64,000 nucleotides of DNA from Hevea brasiliensis (GCF_030052815.1 NC_079496.1:70669652-70733651); one strand, 5' to 3'. Counted from the stretch's first letter, positions 49,601 through 62,378 are shown. Program-made: numbers and translations. The notes: a model not told the origin generated them from the letters alone.

Positions 49601-50343
49601 GAGGAACCTTGGGAGAGAAAAGTGAGAGAGAGATGAAAACGTTTTTTGAAGAAGAGGAAATGATTTTCTTTTTTCTTTTTTTTTTTATGAATTTTTAAGT
49701 CTTATGGAAGACCAAAAATGTAAATAAATAAATAAATTAATTATATTCTTTATGGCATCATGCATGAGGTCATGCATGATGTCATCACCTTTTGACTTTT
49801 CTTTTTTTCATTTTCTTTTTTTCTTTAATTTTTCTATTAGTTCTTTAATTTAATTTTCAATTACGAAATTTTCTTTTCTCCGATTTTATTTGACAGTTAG
49901 GTCAGGAGTCAGCTCTCGGGGTCAATTGACCAAATTGCCCCTCACCGGTTCATCCTGGTTTGCAATTAATTCCATATTTCTTTCGGCCCCCTGACCTAAT
50001 TATTTGACTAGCTTAATAGATCTTTTTCGTGATTTTCTCTTTTCCACTGTGTTTATAAAGGTCCTAAGGACCGCAGCGTCACTTTTTACGGTTCGAAATT
50101 TGAGTTTAAAATGACTTCGTAGTCGTTCCCGAGAAGGTCACCCATCGCTGTGACTCTCGGCTTGTTTAACTTCTTATGTTCTATTTTTCTTATTTATACT
50201 TAACTAATTGGACATTACTAATTATTTGTGTTTATAGCTTCTCTAGTTGTCTTGAGTGTGGTTCTAATCCCCTCAATTGTCCGGACCGACACCAGTCATC
50301 GGAACAGTGAAATATACCAGGCTATGTAATTAGGGGTGTTACA
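46630..50343 (-). repeat. Element H 3' LTR (subfamily 2)
   Basis: 3714 bp in minus orientation, plus-strand ends TGTCACACTTTACCCC and TTAGGGGTGTTACA. The donor-like GAG|GTTAGT starts its intron at 49431 (minus) and acceptor-like sites lie at 47343 and 46909. It is followed by a polypurine tract (50344-50357, inverted) and the end of pol, so it is the 3' LTR of H. The other LTR is not in the window. Confidence 0.93.
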
Positions 50344-51961
50344 ATTCTCCCCCCCTTAAAATAAATTTCATCTCGAAATTTTACATGGTATCAATTTCTG
50401 AACAGCTGTGGGTGCTATCTCCTCATGTCCTCCTCTCGTTTCCAAGTAGCCTCCTGGCCCGAATGATGGTTCCACAGCACTTTTACCAATGGTATCTGCT
50501 TGTTTCGTAGCTGCTTCACCTCATAAGCCAGAATCTCAATGGGTTCTTCTTCATATGTGAGGTCTGGATTCACTTTAATTTCCTCTACTGGTAGTACATG
50601 AGATGGGTCTGATCGATACCTCCCCAACATAGACACATGGAAGACATTATGTATCTTCTCCAACTCTGGAGGTAGTGCCAACCGTTATGCCAAAGGACCC
50701 ACTCTTTCCAGAATCTCATATGGCCCAATGAAATGAGGACTCAATTTCCCCTTTCTGCCGAATCTCATAATTCTCTTCCAAGAAGAAACCTTGAGGAAAA
50801 CTTTCTCACCCACTGCATACTCAATATCCCTTCTTTTCAAATCAATGTAGGACTTCTGACGGTCTGATGCAGTCTTGAGTCGATCTCTGATCACCCTAAT
50901 CTTCTCCTCAGTTTGCTGAACAATTTCGGGTCCAATCATCTTTCTTTCACCCATGTCATCCCAACACAACGGGGTTCTACATTTTCTGCCATACAAAGCT
51001 TCATATGGAGGCATCCCAATGCTTGATTGGTAGCTGTTGTTGTAAGCAAACTCAATCAAAGGCAAGTGTGTATCCCAACTGCCTTCAAATTCAATCACAC
51101 AAGCCCGTAGCATGTCCTCCAAGATCTGAATTACCCTCTCAGATTGGCCATCTGTCTGTGGGTGGAATGCTGTACTGAAATTCAATCTAGTTCCTAGGGC
51201 TCTCTGAAGACTACCCCAGAATCTAGAAGTGAACCTAGGATCTCTGTCTGATACAATGGATACTGGCACTCCATGCAGTCTCACAATCTCATCAATGTAC
51301 AACTTGGCCAATCTTTCTAAACTGTAGTCCATCCGGATTGGCAAAAAATGAGCAGACTTGGTCAGCCTATCCACAATGACCCATACTGCATCATGACTCT
51401 TCAATGTCCTCGGAAGTCCCATTACAAAATCCATTGTTATTCTTTCCCATTTCCATTTTGGTACTGGTAGTGGATGTAACAACCCAGTGGGTACTTGATG
51501 CTCTGCCTTCACTTGCTGACAAGTTAGGCATTTGGATACAAACTCTGCCACATCTCTTTTCATACCCATCCACTAGTAATGCTCCTTTAGCCCTCTGTAC
51601 ATTTTTGTGCCACCAGGGTGCATGGCAAAAGGAGACTCATGTGCTTCCTTCAAAATGATCTTCCTCAATTCAACATCATTAGGAACACATATTCTGCCCT
51701 GGTGTAGTAGTAGACCATCATCTCTGATTGAGAATTCTGGTTTCTTGCCCTGTCGGACTTCTTCCAACAGCTTCTGATACTTCTGATCATTCTGAGCGGC
51801 CATTCTAATCTAATCAATCAACACTGGCTATACATGCCATGCAACTGCTGTCTGCCCCTCATCATTAATCTCTAAGCTGGCATGTAATGATCTCAACTCA
51901 TGTACCAAAGACAAAGGAGTAACCCGTAGACTTGCCATAGTCTTGCGACTTATGGCGTCAG
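50344..51961 (-). pseudogene. Element H pol: RNase H end, integrase and chromodomain
   Basis: Minus-strand Ty3/gypsy pol that closely matches element C. From right to left it has the end of RNase H ([10 protein letters not shown]), the integrase zinc finger ([22 protein letters not shown]), and the catalytic core with [26 protein letters not shown] and FHPQTDGQSERVIQ, so all three acidic residues are present. The GPY-type region (FIGPYEILERVGPLA) and chromodomain (VKVLWNHHSGQEATWKREED) follow. In-frame stops include 51804-51806, 51570-51572, 50682-50684 and 50415-50417. The sequence is cut at 51961, just after the RNase H domain in reading order, by element I (left duplication GTCAG). The rest of H pol is not seen. 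Confidence 0.93.
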
Positions 51962-52125
51962 TGTGACACCCCTTACCCGTGTACAGTACACCCGAGTAAG
52001 TAATGCCACACGGTGTACCGGCACACCAAAGACAATCATATTTTTCCGGACGTTCTAGCTGCCCGGACCGACACCGGTCACCGGAACAGTAGAATGTACG
52101 GAGTTGCTACGGGGAGGGTGTTACA
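51962..52125 (-). repeat. Element I 3' LTR, internally deleted
   Basis: The first about 66 bp match the other LTR (53553-53618) and the last about 85 bp match LTR ends such as 56905-56980. About 3.3 kb between is gone, with roughly a dozen bases at the join (CAAAGACAATC) that I cannot assign to either side. Confidence 0.88.
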
Positions 52126-53425
52126 ACTCTTCCCCTCTAATTTAAATTTCGTCCTCGAAATTTACCTGACTTAAGTAATCGAGGAGTTGCTACCTCCTTG
52201 TTTCTTTACTTCCTTGTATCGCCTCATCAGTGTCTGGGTTTGGCTCTTCCTGAGCTTCTATAGCATATACTTGTGGTGCCACCCTGACTTCGGGCTTTTC
52301 AACTGTCTCAGAAACAATCTTACGTAACGTCGGCCGTTTACGCTCTACCCGATCTTTTACCCCTTTGAACTATAGGGGAAGGTCTATCAACTTGTACCGG
52401 AGCTATTGAACCACTCCTCTGAGGGCAATCTCTTATGAAATGATCCGTAGCCCCACATTTGAAACACTCTCCAGTTAACAGTCGACACTCCCCTCTGTGT
52501 CTTCTACCACAATGCATACATTCAGGCTTTGGGGTTAATCCCCTTGTTATTGTGCCCGGGGAACTAGCAATAGATATTCCAATCTGGCCTCTGTGGCCCT
52601 GTGTCTGATCTTGTGAACTAGAACCCTTAAACTTCTTGCTATCAGTTGGTATACTTGGTATCACAGGCCCCTCTTCTCTGTCTCTCCCTTACAGTGCAGT
52701 CACCGATTCTTACCTTTTCAACCTTTATTGCAGCTTCCACTAGCTTGGTAAATTCTGTGATTCCCAAGGCAGTGAGCTGGATCTTGATGTTGTCATTTAG
52801 TCCCTCTTCAAATCTCTTGCACCTTTCGGCTTCATTAGGGACTATCTCCCTTCAATAGCGGCTCAATCTTACGAATTCCTTCTCATATTCGGCCACTGAC
52901 AACTGTCTCTGCCTCAGGTTAATAAACTCTCTTCTTCTCTCTTCTAGGTATACATTACCCACATATTTCTTCTTAAATTCTGAAAGAAAGAAGTCCCAAG
53001 TTCTGACTTACTGCACTTCACTGACACGATGTCCCACCATTCGTAGGCATCGTCTTATAACAAGGATACATGACTTCTAAGTTACGCTCTGGGTGCAGTG
53101 GAGTTGTTTTAAGACTCGCCCATTCTGCTCAACCAATTTTACGCAATGAGTCATCATCTTCTCTCTTGCCATAGAAATCCTTGCTCCAAACTTTCTTAGC
53201 CTTTCCAGATGTGATTTCTGCTGTGGAGCTGGTGGTGGTGGTGGTGCTGGCATTACCCGGCCATTTGTCTAAAGAAATCGGCCATTTGCTGAAACATGGC
53301 CTGTGGAGGTGGCGAGCTCTGCTTGAGCAAGTGAGGCGATTCTCTCATGCCCCAGTCTCATTCTTCTTTGGTGGAGCATGACTCTCCACTTCCTCCTCGA
53401 CTGCTCTCTGAGATGAAGGGTCCAT
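52126..53425 (-). pseudogene. Element I gag
   Basis: On the minus strand an ATG at 53425 (MDPSSQRAVEEEVESHAPP) starts a gag related to, but distinct from, that of D. Frameshifts break it before about 52670. The capsid part is recognisable (AEYEKEFVRLSRY, AERCKRFEEGL). An open frame at 52338-52664 carries cysteine motifs CMHCGRRHRGEC and an intact zinc knuckle CFKCGATDHFIRDC (about 52424-52465). The end (QVYAIEAQEE) lies near 52260, followed closely by the polypurine tract at 52126-52142. No protease or later domain is found. Confidence 0.85.
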
Positions 53426-53535
53426 ATCCTATTCAAAATAAGAAAGATAAACAGATCTGCATTAGTGTCACCTCGACTCTTACAAATGCAATGCATGGTA
53501 TGGACTCAATCTAGGCCCAGAAACGCCTAAATCGT

Positions 53536-53547
53536 GCTCTGATACCA
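53536..53547 (-). other. Primer-binding site of element I
   Basis: Minus-strand TGGTATCAGAGC close to the 5' LTR end (53553). Confidence 0.93.
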
Positions 53548-53552
53548 CTAAA

Positions 53553-56500
53553 TGTGACACCCCTTACCCGTGTACAGTACACCCGAGTAAGTAATGCCAC
53601 ACGGTGTACCGGCACACTCTAATATACCTCAATTAATTTATATCATGGTTTTGAATACAATTTGTGAAATATAATTCATTTAAGCCATTTATCGAAATTA
53701 TTATTTACTTGAGGTTCCGAAAATTTTATAGAAAATCCGGCAGAGTACCGGCTAAAAATGGAGAAAACAGTTCTTCGGAACCTGTGAAAAACACTTCCAC
53801 TGTTCATATCTCATCACCTCACACTCCATTTATCAAAATCTCAACATTTTTCAACCATTCATTTCTCAATCTCAGTTCTCAATCATTCATCTCATTTGAT
53901 AATCAAGCATAAATCACAAATAAACATTCTCTTTTCCATTTACAAACTCAACTCTCATTATTTACATGATCATCAAAATACATTACATAAGTTTCATTTA
54001 CACAAAGGAAAATAAAAATCAATTACAAAATACCAAAATGAAGCCTAGTGTCCTACCAATGCACTGTAGACGGTGAGGTGACATGGACACTATGCAGAAC
54101 TGTGAACGGCCTTACCCAATCTGTGGTCTACTGGGCCCTCTGTCCAAATCTTCAGTACCTACGCGTTGCAAAAGCGACGCGCTAAGCATAAAACTTAGTG
54201 GTGCAATAATAAAATAAAAGAAAATAATATGCAAATAAAAATCATAATTTCTTAGCCATTGTGTTCATAAGAACTTAATAATTACCAACTTAATGTTTAG
54301 TCGAGGGCTAATTACGTTTTATGATATTAACTTCTTCATGCATTTTGTTTATTTATTTTCTTCATGATCTTGAGTTTCTTTGTATTCTATCGTAATCATT
54401 TTTTATATTTAATTTTCGTATTTTCTTTAACAATCAGTTCAATTACAGTTATACTTTTCCATGCCCAAGTAACCTATACAAATTGACCGGACTGGATAAA
54501 CGGGTAAACTAGCACTGGGTACCAGGTACCTCGGGCCGTCACACCATCGGTCACAATGTGTCTCCCGGTGTGCAAACAGAATGGCTAATAAGCCATATAA
54601 GCAATAAGGCATAAAGCCAAGTAAAACATCATAATCAGTATAGCCATAGGCTATCACATCACAGAATGGCAATGAAGCCATACATCATACGCAGTACTGC
54701 TATCAGAACCCTATTGGCATGCCAACCTATCCAAACCAATCACATTAGGCCTACTAGGGCATTTGATACTTTTGAATTCTTCAATTTTTGAATTTCAAGT
54801 TTTTATGTCACTATTCACTTCAATAGTCAACAAAAAGTTGACTTTTGCATAGATCATAGGTGCATTGGTTTTGACACTCCCAATGTACCACATTTTGCAT
54901 TTAAAACTTGTTAGTTTTGGTCACTTTCTCAAAGCTTAGGTCATTTTGGCAAAATTGCCAATTTTCGGTTTTGGTGCTCCGAAGTTGCACTGTTCTGTTG
55001 GTCGATCTACTGTTAGAATTTGACAAAACTTCCTTCATAGAAAATGTTCCTTATTTTTTCTAGTTGAATTTCTTTTTTTGAATCACTCCATTTGGAGTTT
55101 TGTAGCTCAAGTTATGGCCAAAATAAGTTTACTGTTCACGTGCACTGTTCATGCTGCACTTTTGGGTTTTGGCAGATTTTGGTCCAACTTTGGTCAGTAA
55201 TTTGACCAAGTTAAGTTCATAATTTGGTCTAACTTTCTTCATATGAAATGTTCTACTATGCCTTAGGTTTCCATCGGTTCAAGAATCTCCTAAATCCGAG
55301 TTTTCTAGAGAGAGTTATAGCCATCCAAACATTACTGCTCAAATCAAAATCTACAGAGTTGCAGGTTTGAACAGTGACTGTGACTGCCATTTGGGTTAGG
55401 TTCTGGTCATAATTTGGGGTAGGTTTCTTCATGAAAGTTGTTTTTCTATGTCTTAACTTGTTGCTTTAAAAATTTCAGGTCAATTGACCAAATCTACAGT
55501 GAGTTATGGCAAAATGAACAGTTACTGTTCATTTGGTCATTCTGCAGGGGCTGTTTGCAGGGTATCCGGATTGGAGCCAAGTTTTGGTCCTCTTGCTTTG
55601 GTCTTTTGGACATGGTTTCTTCAGAAAAAATGTGCCATTACAAGCCTACTTTCATGTCCAAATGGCCAAACACCAATTGGACCAACACAGCCCAAGTTAT
55701 GGCAGTGCAAGTGGACTGAATTTTCAGTCCCTCTGCTGCTGTCCTAGGGCAGCCTACCTCTTCACTTTGCAATTCTATTTTTCAGTCCAAATTGTGCTTA
55801 ACTTACCTAAAATGGTCACTAATTGACCATTATAATGTTCTTTAATCAATTCAAATGCCAAGTCCAATTTTTCACTTCTCAAAACCCTAATTCCTATCTC
55901 CATTTCACCACATGCTTGAATTTACTAACTAATCCATTTTACTTATATTTATATACTTTAAACATAATCCCTAGTGCACCCCAAGTCCATTAAAGCACTA
56001 AATCTTGTTCCTCACTTAGGGGCAGCCGAAATCCATGGGCCACATACACTTAGTTTTTGTTCATTTAAGTCACAAGTTCTTACTCAATTCAAGTTGCTAA
56101 TCATGAAAGTAAAAAAAATTTTGGGTATCTAATGCACTAACCTCAACTTGAAGAATCTCCAAGCTTGCCAACTTTAATTTCTCTTCTCCCTTTTGCTCCC
56201 AAACACCTTAGCAAGCTTCTAGAATAAATTTTTGTGTTGAGAACTTGAGGAAATATGGTGGGAGTTTAGGGCTTCATGAGCTTGCCAAGCTCATCAATGG
56301 AGGAAGGGGAACATGGGTTTCGGTTGTTTTTTTGGGGAGGGATGTCTGCTCACGTTTTTCTTTTCCTTTAGTCCATTTTTAATCTCATTTATTGGTTAGT
56401 CAAATGATGGCTTAATTGTGATTGGTCATAATTTATAAATGACATCATCAAGATGTCATAAATGAGCTTTTCTTTGATTTTTCTTTTCTTTTCTTCACTA

Positions 56501-56980
56501 CTCAATTTCAATTTAATTTCTAGTAATGTTTCTTCATATTTTATGTCACATTAATTATTTACTTAACTGGACAAGTCGGCCAAAAATCACCTCTGAAGGC
56601 GAAATGACCAAAATGCCCTCCGTTTGGCTTAACGGGTCAAAATTGTCTGTACCGATTGAAAAATTTTTCTAGGTATTTTCTTGGCATTCTAATGCCATGG
56701 GAACCTCAATAACCCTTCTCTGGAGTCCCAAAAATTATTTTATAATTTTTCCCCCGGGTCTAGGGCTCCTCGTTGTGAGAACCGCAACTTCCCTCTGATT
56801 ACCCATCGCTAGGGCACCGGCTCGTTTAACTTGGTTGTATTTTATTTCAAAAATTTTTACTAAATTTTTCTTATTAATATTTGAGTTAATATTTGAGTTA
56901 AATATTTTTCCGGACGTTCTAGCTGTCCGGACCGACACTGGCCACCGGAACAGTAGAATGTACGGAGTTGCTACAGGGAG
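53553..56980 (-). repeat. Element I 5' LTR (subfamily 3)
   Basis: About 3.4 kb, starting TGTGACACCCCTTACCCG on the plus strand. It shares blocks with solo LTR 15353-19610: the CGGGCCGTCACACCATCGG region near 54530, the GGCATAAAGCC region, and the block from 56570 to 56860. The donor-like GAG|GTTAGT starts at 56142 (minus); acceptor-like sites lie at 54159 and 53782. It ends near GCTACAGGGAG at 56980. An extra TTAATATTTGAG repeat sits near 56874-56900. Confidence 0.88.
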
Positions 56981-58428
56981 AGTCATAATTAACTCAAATA
57001 TTAATAAGAAAAATTTAGTAAAAATTTTAGAAGTAAAATACAACCAAGTTAAATGAGCCGGTGCCCAAGCGATGGGTAACCAGAGGGAAGTTGCGGTTCT
57101 CGCAACTAGGAGCCTTAGACCCAGGTAAAAATTCATAAAATAATTTTTGGGACTTCAGAGAAGGGTCATTGAGGTTCCTATGGCATTAGAATGCCAAGAA
57201 AATATTTAGGAAAATTTTTCAATCGGTACAGACAATTTTGACCCGTTAAGCCAAACGGAGGGCATTTTGGTCATATCGCCTTCAGAGACGATTTTTGGCC
57301 GACTTGTCCAGTTGAGTAAATAATTATTATGATCTAAAATATGAATAAATATTGCTAAAAATTAAATTGAAAATGAGTAGAGAAAAGAAGAAAAGAAAAT
57401 GAAAGAAAAACCTAAATATGACATCACATGATGTCATTTGGAAGGCTTCCACCAATCACAACTCAACAAGCCAAATTAAAAAGAGATAAAATGACAAAAA
57501 ATGAAAACAATTTCTGCAATTCCACATCTTCTTTAGCCGTTTCTCTCTTCCCTCTCCCTTCACCATTGTTATTCCAAACTTCTCACTAGAAATTCTCTTG
57601 AAAAATCACCATAAAACCTTTAGTCTTCTTCACAAAAACTTGATTTTACCTCTTGGGAAAGTATTTGGCTGCCAAGAAAATTAAAGAAAGTGAAGGAAAT
57701 TGAAGGGAAAATTCTGCCCTCCTAAGGTTAGTGCCCAATTTATTCTCTCTCACTCAATTCATGTTTAAGGACATGATTTAAGTTGAAATTGTAAGTTTAA
57801 TGCATAACTTAAACTTTGAGAACTTGGAGACTTGACCAAAATTAGGGTTTGCTTATGAAATTGTTAAAGAACATTCTAATGGTCAATTAGTGACCATTTG
57901 AGGTAAATTGACCATAATTTGAAGTGCATTAGAGTGTTACAAAGTGTTTTGGTGGGCTGCCTAATGACAGCAGCAGGGAGGCTGTGAGTCCAGCCTGTTT
58001 GGACTGCCATATCTTTGGCTGTGTTGGTCCAATTGGTGTTTGGCCAATTGGACATGAAACTAGGCTTATAATGGCACATTTTTTCTGAAGAAACCATGCC
58101 CAAAAGACCAAAGCAAGAGGACCAAAAGTTGGCCCCAATCCGGATACCCTGCAACAGCACCTGCAAAAATGACCAAATGAACAGTAACTGTTCATTTGGC
58201 CATAACTCACTGTAGATATGGTCAATTGACCTGAAATTTTTACAGAAACAAGTTAAGACATAGAAAAACAACTTTCATGAAGAAACCTACCCCAAATTAT
58301 GGCCATAACCTATTCAAAAATGCAATCACAATCACTGTTCATGGTACTGTAGATTTGGTAATTTTGCAGTTTTGGCAATCCGGCCAGCTATGGTTTTTGG
58401 ATCATATCTGGAGATACAAAACTCCAAA
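55087..58428. repeat. Large inverted repeat: LTR of element I against LTR J
   Basis: The left arm 55087-56890 (minus-oriented LTR) and right arm 56988-58428 (plus-oriented LTR) are imperfect reverse complements around a spacer of about 97 bp. Matching landmarks include TTAATATTTGAGTTAAT at the inner end, the CATCGC/GCGATG block, the TGACATCA region and TTTGGAGTTTTGTA at the outer end. The left arm has about 350 bp extra near 55140-55400. Arms of 1.4-1.8 kb could form a long hairpin in RNA. Confidence 0.88.
56988..58428 (+). repeat. Gypsy LTR J, 5'-truncated (subfamily 3)
   Basis: Plus-oriented LTR sequence lacking its first about 100 bases. It carries GCCGGTGCCCAAGCGATGGG near 57056 and a donor-like CCTAAG|GTTAGT at 57727. 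It resembles solo LTR 15353-19610 more than element I in the part near 58330-58400. It is interrupted at 58428 by element F, leaving CCAAA as the presumed left duplication of F. Confidence 0.85.
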
Positions 58429-61400
58429 TGTAACACCCCTAAGTTCGGTAGTGCGTTCTGCTGTTCCGGTGACCAGTGCCGACCGGACAGCTAGGATGCC
58501 TAGAACCACACTTCAATGAGAGTGAGGAGACATAAAATAATGAAATACAAGAAAAGAAAGTACAAGAAAAACAAAGGAAAAATGATAGCAAAGAAATGTG
58601 ATCAAGTTAAACGAGCCGGGAAACCTAACGATGGGTGACCGCACTGGGAAGTCACGGCGTGGACCGTTGACTGGCCCTGGACTGCGGGGAACCCTGGAAA
58701 ACATTTTTGGGACATAAATAGACCCTTATTGAAGTATAAATCTCATTAGAAGTATCAAAGAAAAATTAAATAATTAGTACAAAGAAAAGTGAGAAATCGA
58801 AAAACAGACAAAACCCGGTAATACCGAAAAATCAGGAATGCCACCCGAACAGGGGCATTATGGTCATTTGACATCCCGAAGTGTCTTTTGACCTAAATGT
58901 CCATTAAAAATAAATAGTATTACACTTAGAAAATAAAATGAAAAATTAATTTGGTGGTACCTAAATAAAATAGCTAAAATCATGGGTTAATTGTGGAATA
59001 AGTGAAAGTTTAACTTATAAAATGATTTAATTTTAAGTGGACCACTAAGGGGATTAATTAAATACTTAGTGGGACAAGTGTACACTTAAAATGCAGCTGA
59101 ACTTCATCTTCCTCATTTTAGATTTCAACATTGCCGTGAGTGAAGGGAGAGGAAACTCCATGGACGTTTTGCATGAGCTCACTTAACCTCCCCATTTTCA
59201 ACTCCAATCTCTTAGGTTCCTTCATGAAAAATGGTCTACACACCACAAGGAAGATATTGATACCAATTTTGGGAAGTTTAAGCAAGGTTTAACAAGCTCC
59301 AAGCATAAGGTAAGTTCATAATTTTGAGAATTACTTTGTTAAAGTTTATGTGCATGTTATGGGTATTGGTTTGGTGAAGGAAAATTTTGAGTTTGAAGGG
59401 TTATTGTTGTTGTCATTTTGGACAGCCATGGTCACGTTTTTGATGAGGAAATTGTGCATATAATTGTTGAGAAATAATGTTGTTCATGGTGATTTAGTAA
59501 CCTAGTGATTTAATGCATGTATATATGGTGAATTATGCACTTTGATGGGAATTAGCATATGGTACGGCAATGTGATGTTGATGAGTGATTTGTGGCAGCT
59601 TGTGGACACTTGAGAAATGGTGTATATTGAAGGAAGTGTGGGCAGCATATTGACCTAGAAGGATGGATGTTATGTATGTAAATTAATGTTGTAAAGTGTA
59701 TGTAAAGTTTGTAATGTTTAGGTGTGTTTGTAATGGTACTTAGGAATTGTGATTGTGAATGATAATTGGTGTGTTGATGGTGATTGGAATCTGCCCAAAA
59801 TAATGCTAATGTAATGTAGAAAGTGTGTTGGTAATGTGCCAAAACAGTTTGGTAGGGTATGGAAGTGAACCTTGCAAAGGTAAGTGCGTGTTTGAAGTTG
59901 GGGTGTGAAATGCATATTGAGGGCAGTGTATATTTTGGTCTATAACCTTGAATGTGTAACCTCAATTGGTATGAGACCAATTTGGGGTGAAACTAGGCAC
60001 AAAATGTGCCAACTTTCATTGAGAAACCATGCCAAAATTCTGCTTGCAAGGTGACCTAAAAATTTGACCAATTCGGATTAGGTGTAATTAGGACCTGAAA
60101 AATGACCAATTGGGCAGCAGTGAGTGTTTAGGCCATAACTCACTCAAACCAGGTCCAATTGACCTGAAATTTTGACCAAGAATAGTTAAGACCCATACCT
60201 ACAAGTCTTATGAAGACACCAAAGCCCAGAAATGACCATAAGCAAGTCAAACAACTTGCACAAGTTCGGGTCCAAAACTGGCCGAACCAGAATTGACCAA
60301 TTTGACCTAAAATTGACCTAAAATGGTACCACTTGACCAGCAATAGTGTAATGACCATAACTTGGTCTACTTAACTCGGATTGACCTGAAATTTTGCACC
60401 GCATGCAATAAGACCTAGATCTACAAGTTTGTAGTTTCGACCGAGACCCGAAAACCGAGGGAACTAGATCGTCCGGTTAGGTCAAACCAGTGTTCGGAAT
60501 CCAAAGAATTTGCATTAAAATGCACTAAGCAAGGAAGTGACTTTGGTAAAACATACCAAATCTAAAACCTTATCGAATGTGACATATTAACGACACTAAA
60601 ACCTAATTTACCTAAAACGCAATGAGGGTCGGTATATTAGGTGACTTAGTGAATAATTGAGTTCAGTGCATTATTTACCAAACACCATCGATAGAGACAA
60701 TTTAATTTGGTACTGAAACACTTCGAATTGTGTTTCTCGATTAACAAGGACTCAAAGAAAAGGGAAAGAAATCTGAGTCGGGACCAGAGACAAATATCGA
60801 GGTTTGTGCACAACGGCTATTGCTTTTGAATTTTTCAATTGAAATAAATATTGACTATTTGTATATTAATGTTTTAAATTGTGTTTGTGCACAACAACTG
60901 CTTTCTTTTGAATTATTTTCAATGGAAATAAATATTGACTATTTGCATATCATTGTTTTAAATTGTGGAAATGTGTTTGGTGGACACTTATTGATTGAAA
61001 AACATTGTGAATGGTTTGAAATCGTGAAAAATTGTTTGAATGGTATTTGATGGATACTTATTGATTGAAAAGCAATCGTAAATGGTTTTGTGGAAATTGA
61101 AGTGAATTACGAATTGTGTTGCCATTTTGTGAATGAAATTATAACTTTGGAAATTTATTGGATTCTTACGATCATTTGAATAAAATGTTTGGAATTGTTT
61201 TGACTCACAATTGGCATGACATCGATAATATGTTCCTCCTCCATTAATGGGGTGAGTGTGATTATTCCTCCTCTTTGACTTATTAGTCCGGGGTGAGTAT
61301 GATTATGTTCCTCCCTCTTTGACTTCCCACCGAGGTGAGTATGGATGAGTTCTCATTATATAGCTAGCTTCCTCCTCATTGATTTCGATTATTGGGGTGA

Positions 61401-62370
61401 GCATGTCTTGTCGTGGTGTACAACACGGCATGTGTGGAAAAATTGTGTCATGACTTAAATTGTGATATTGACTGGCAACACTGTATTCTTCAGTTATTTG
61501 ATCGAATTGTGTTACTATGTATTGTGAGATTGTGAAACGGATTTAAACTCTCATTGACATATATTGTCTTTTGAACTCAAACATGATCTGACTTATGGAA
61601 AATTATTGTGATATTGATAAATGGAGTTTAAATTCTTGTTGACAATTACTGTCTTGAATTTAACTATGATTTTAAGTATCCACTATTTACATGATTTATG
61701 AATTGTGATTTAAATTGTATTTGGTTAATGTTGTGCACTCATCGAGACATTGTCTCAAATGATAGCTTTTATTGCCGCAGGTAGACAGACAGATAGGGCA
61801 GCAGACTAGGCTGCTAGTACCGCCAGCGAGAGATTTTTGGGTATAGTGAGTATACCGCATTTTGTATTTTGTAATGTAATGTATATTCACTGTATGTATA
61901 TTTTGTTTTTGGTTTTGAGCAGTTGCAAATTCAAATTGTACCTTGAAGTTGTAAATTAATTATGAGCTATTTGACTTGTAAAAACTGTATTATATTTCCT
62001 TATCTCAGACTTTGAAAAATTTCTACGGATTTGACTTGAGAAATTTGTTGTGTTGATAAAAATGTTGGAGTTGAGATTTGAAAATATATTGAAGTGCTTT
62101 TACAGGTTTTCAAGAACTGCTTTTGTCCAAAATACAAATGGCACCTTGCCAAAATTTTTACAGATACTCCAAATAAATCAAATGAGTTAGTTGTTTCACT
62201 TGATTCACCAAAAGTCTTTCACACTGTAAATAGTGCTCACCATGTAAAAGAAGTAAGAAAAGTTTTTAAAATCCCTTGTAGTGTATTTAATGGATTATCG
62301 AGACGGAGTTGGTAATTCATTAGGTATACTACGGATCATGTTATGCCTTACAGAGGGGTAGGGTGTGACA
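58429..62370 (+). repeat. Element F 5' LTR (subfamily 1)
   Basis: 3942 bp, starting TGTAACACCCCTAAGTTC and ending TAGGGTGTGACA. It carries the GATGGGTGACC block at 58630-58640, the donor-like AAG|GTAAGT at 59310, acceptor-like sites at 61780 and 62105, two units of the 76-81-bp repeat (about 60805-60965) and only a single unit related to the 47-bp repeat (about 61480-61520). It is followed by a primer-binding site, so it is a 5' LTR. The 142-residue minus-strand frame at 59552-59980 is antisense and not called. Confidence 0.94.
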
Positions 62371-62378
62371 TGTTTTAG

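Larger units (their letters stand above)
51962..56980 (-). mobile_element. Element I: gag-only gypsy retrotransposon with unequal LTRs
   Basis: On the minus strand: a 3' LTR reduced to 164 bp (51962-52125), a 1.43-kb internal region and a 5' LTR of about 3.4 kb (53553-56980). The internal region holds only a gag-like gene, a primer-binding site and a polypurine tract, with gag ending shortly before that tract; there is no pol and little room for one. The family differs from D and F in LTR ends (TGTGACACCCCTTACCCG) and in gag sequence, so gag-only structure arose separately here. The right end is damaged: the expected terminal GGTGTTACA is missing and LTR J follows. Confidence 0.88.
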
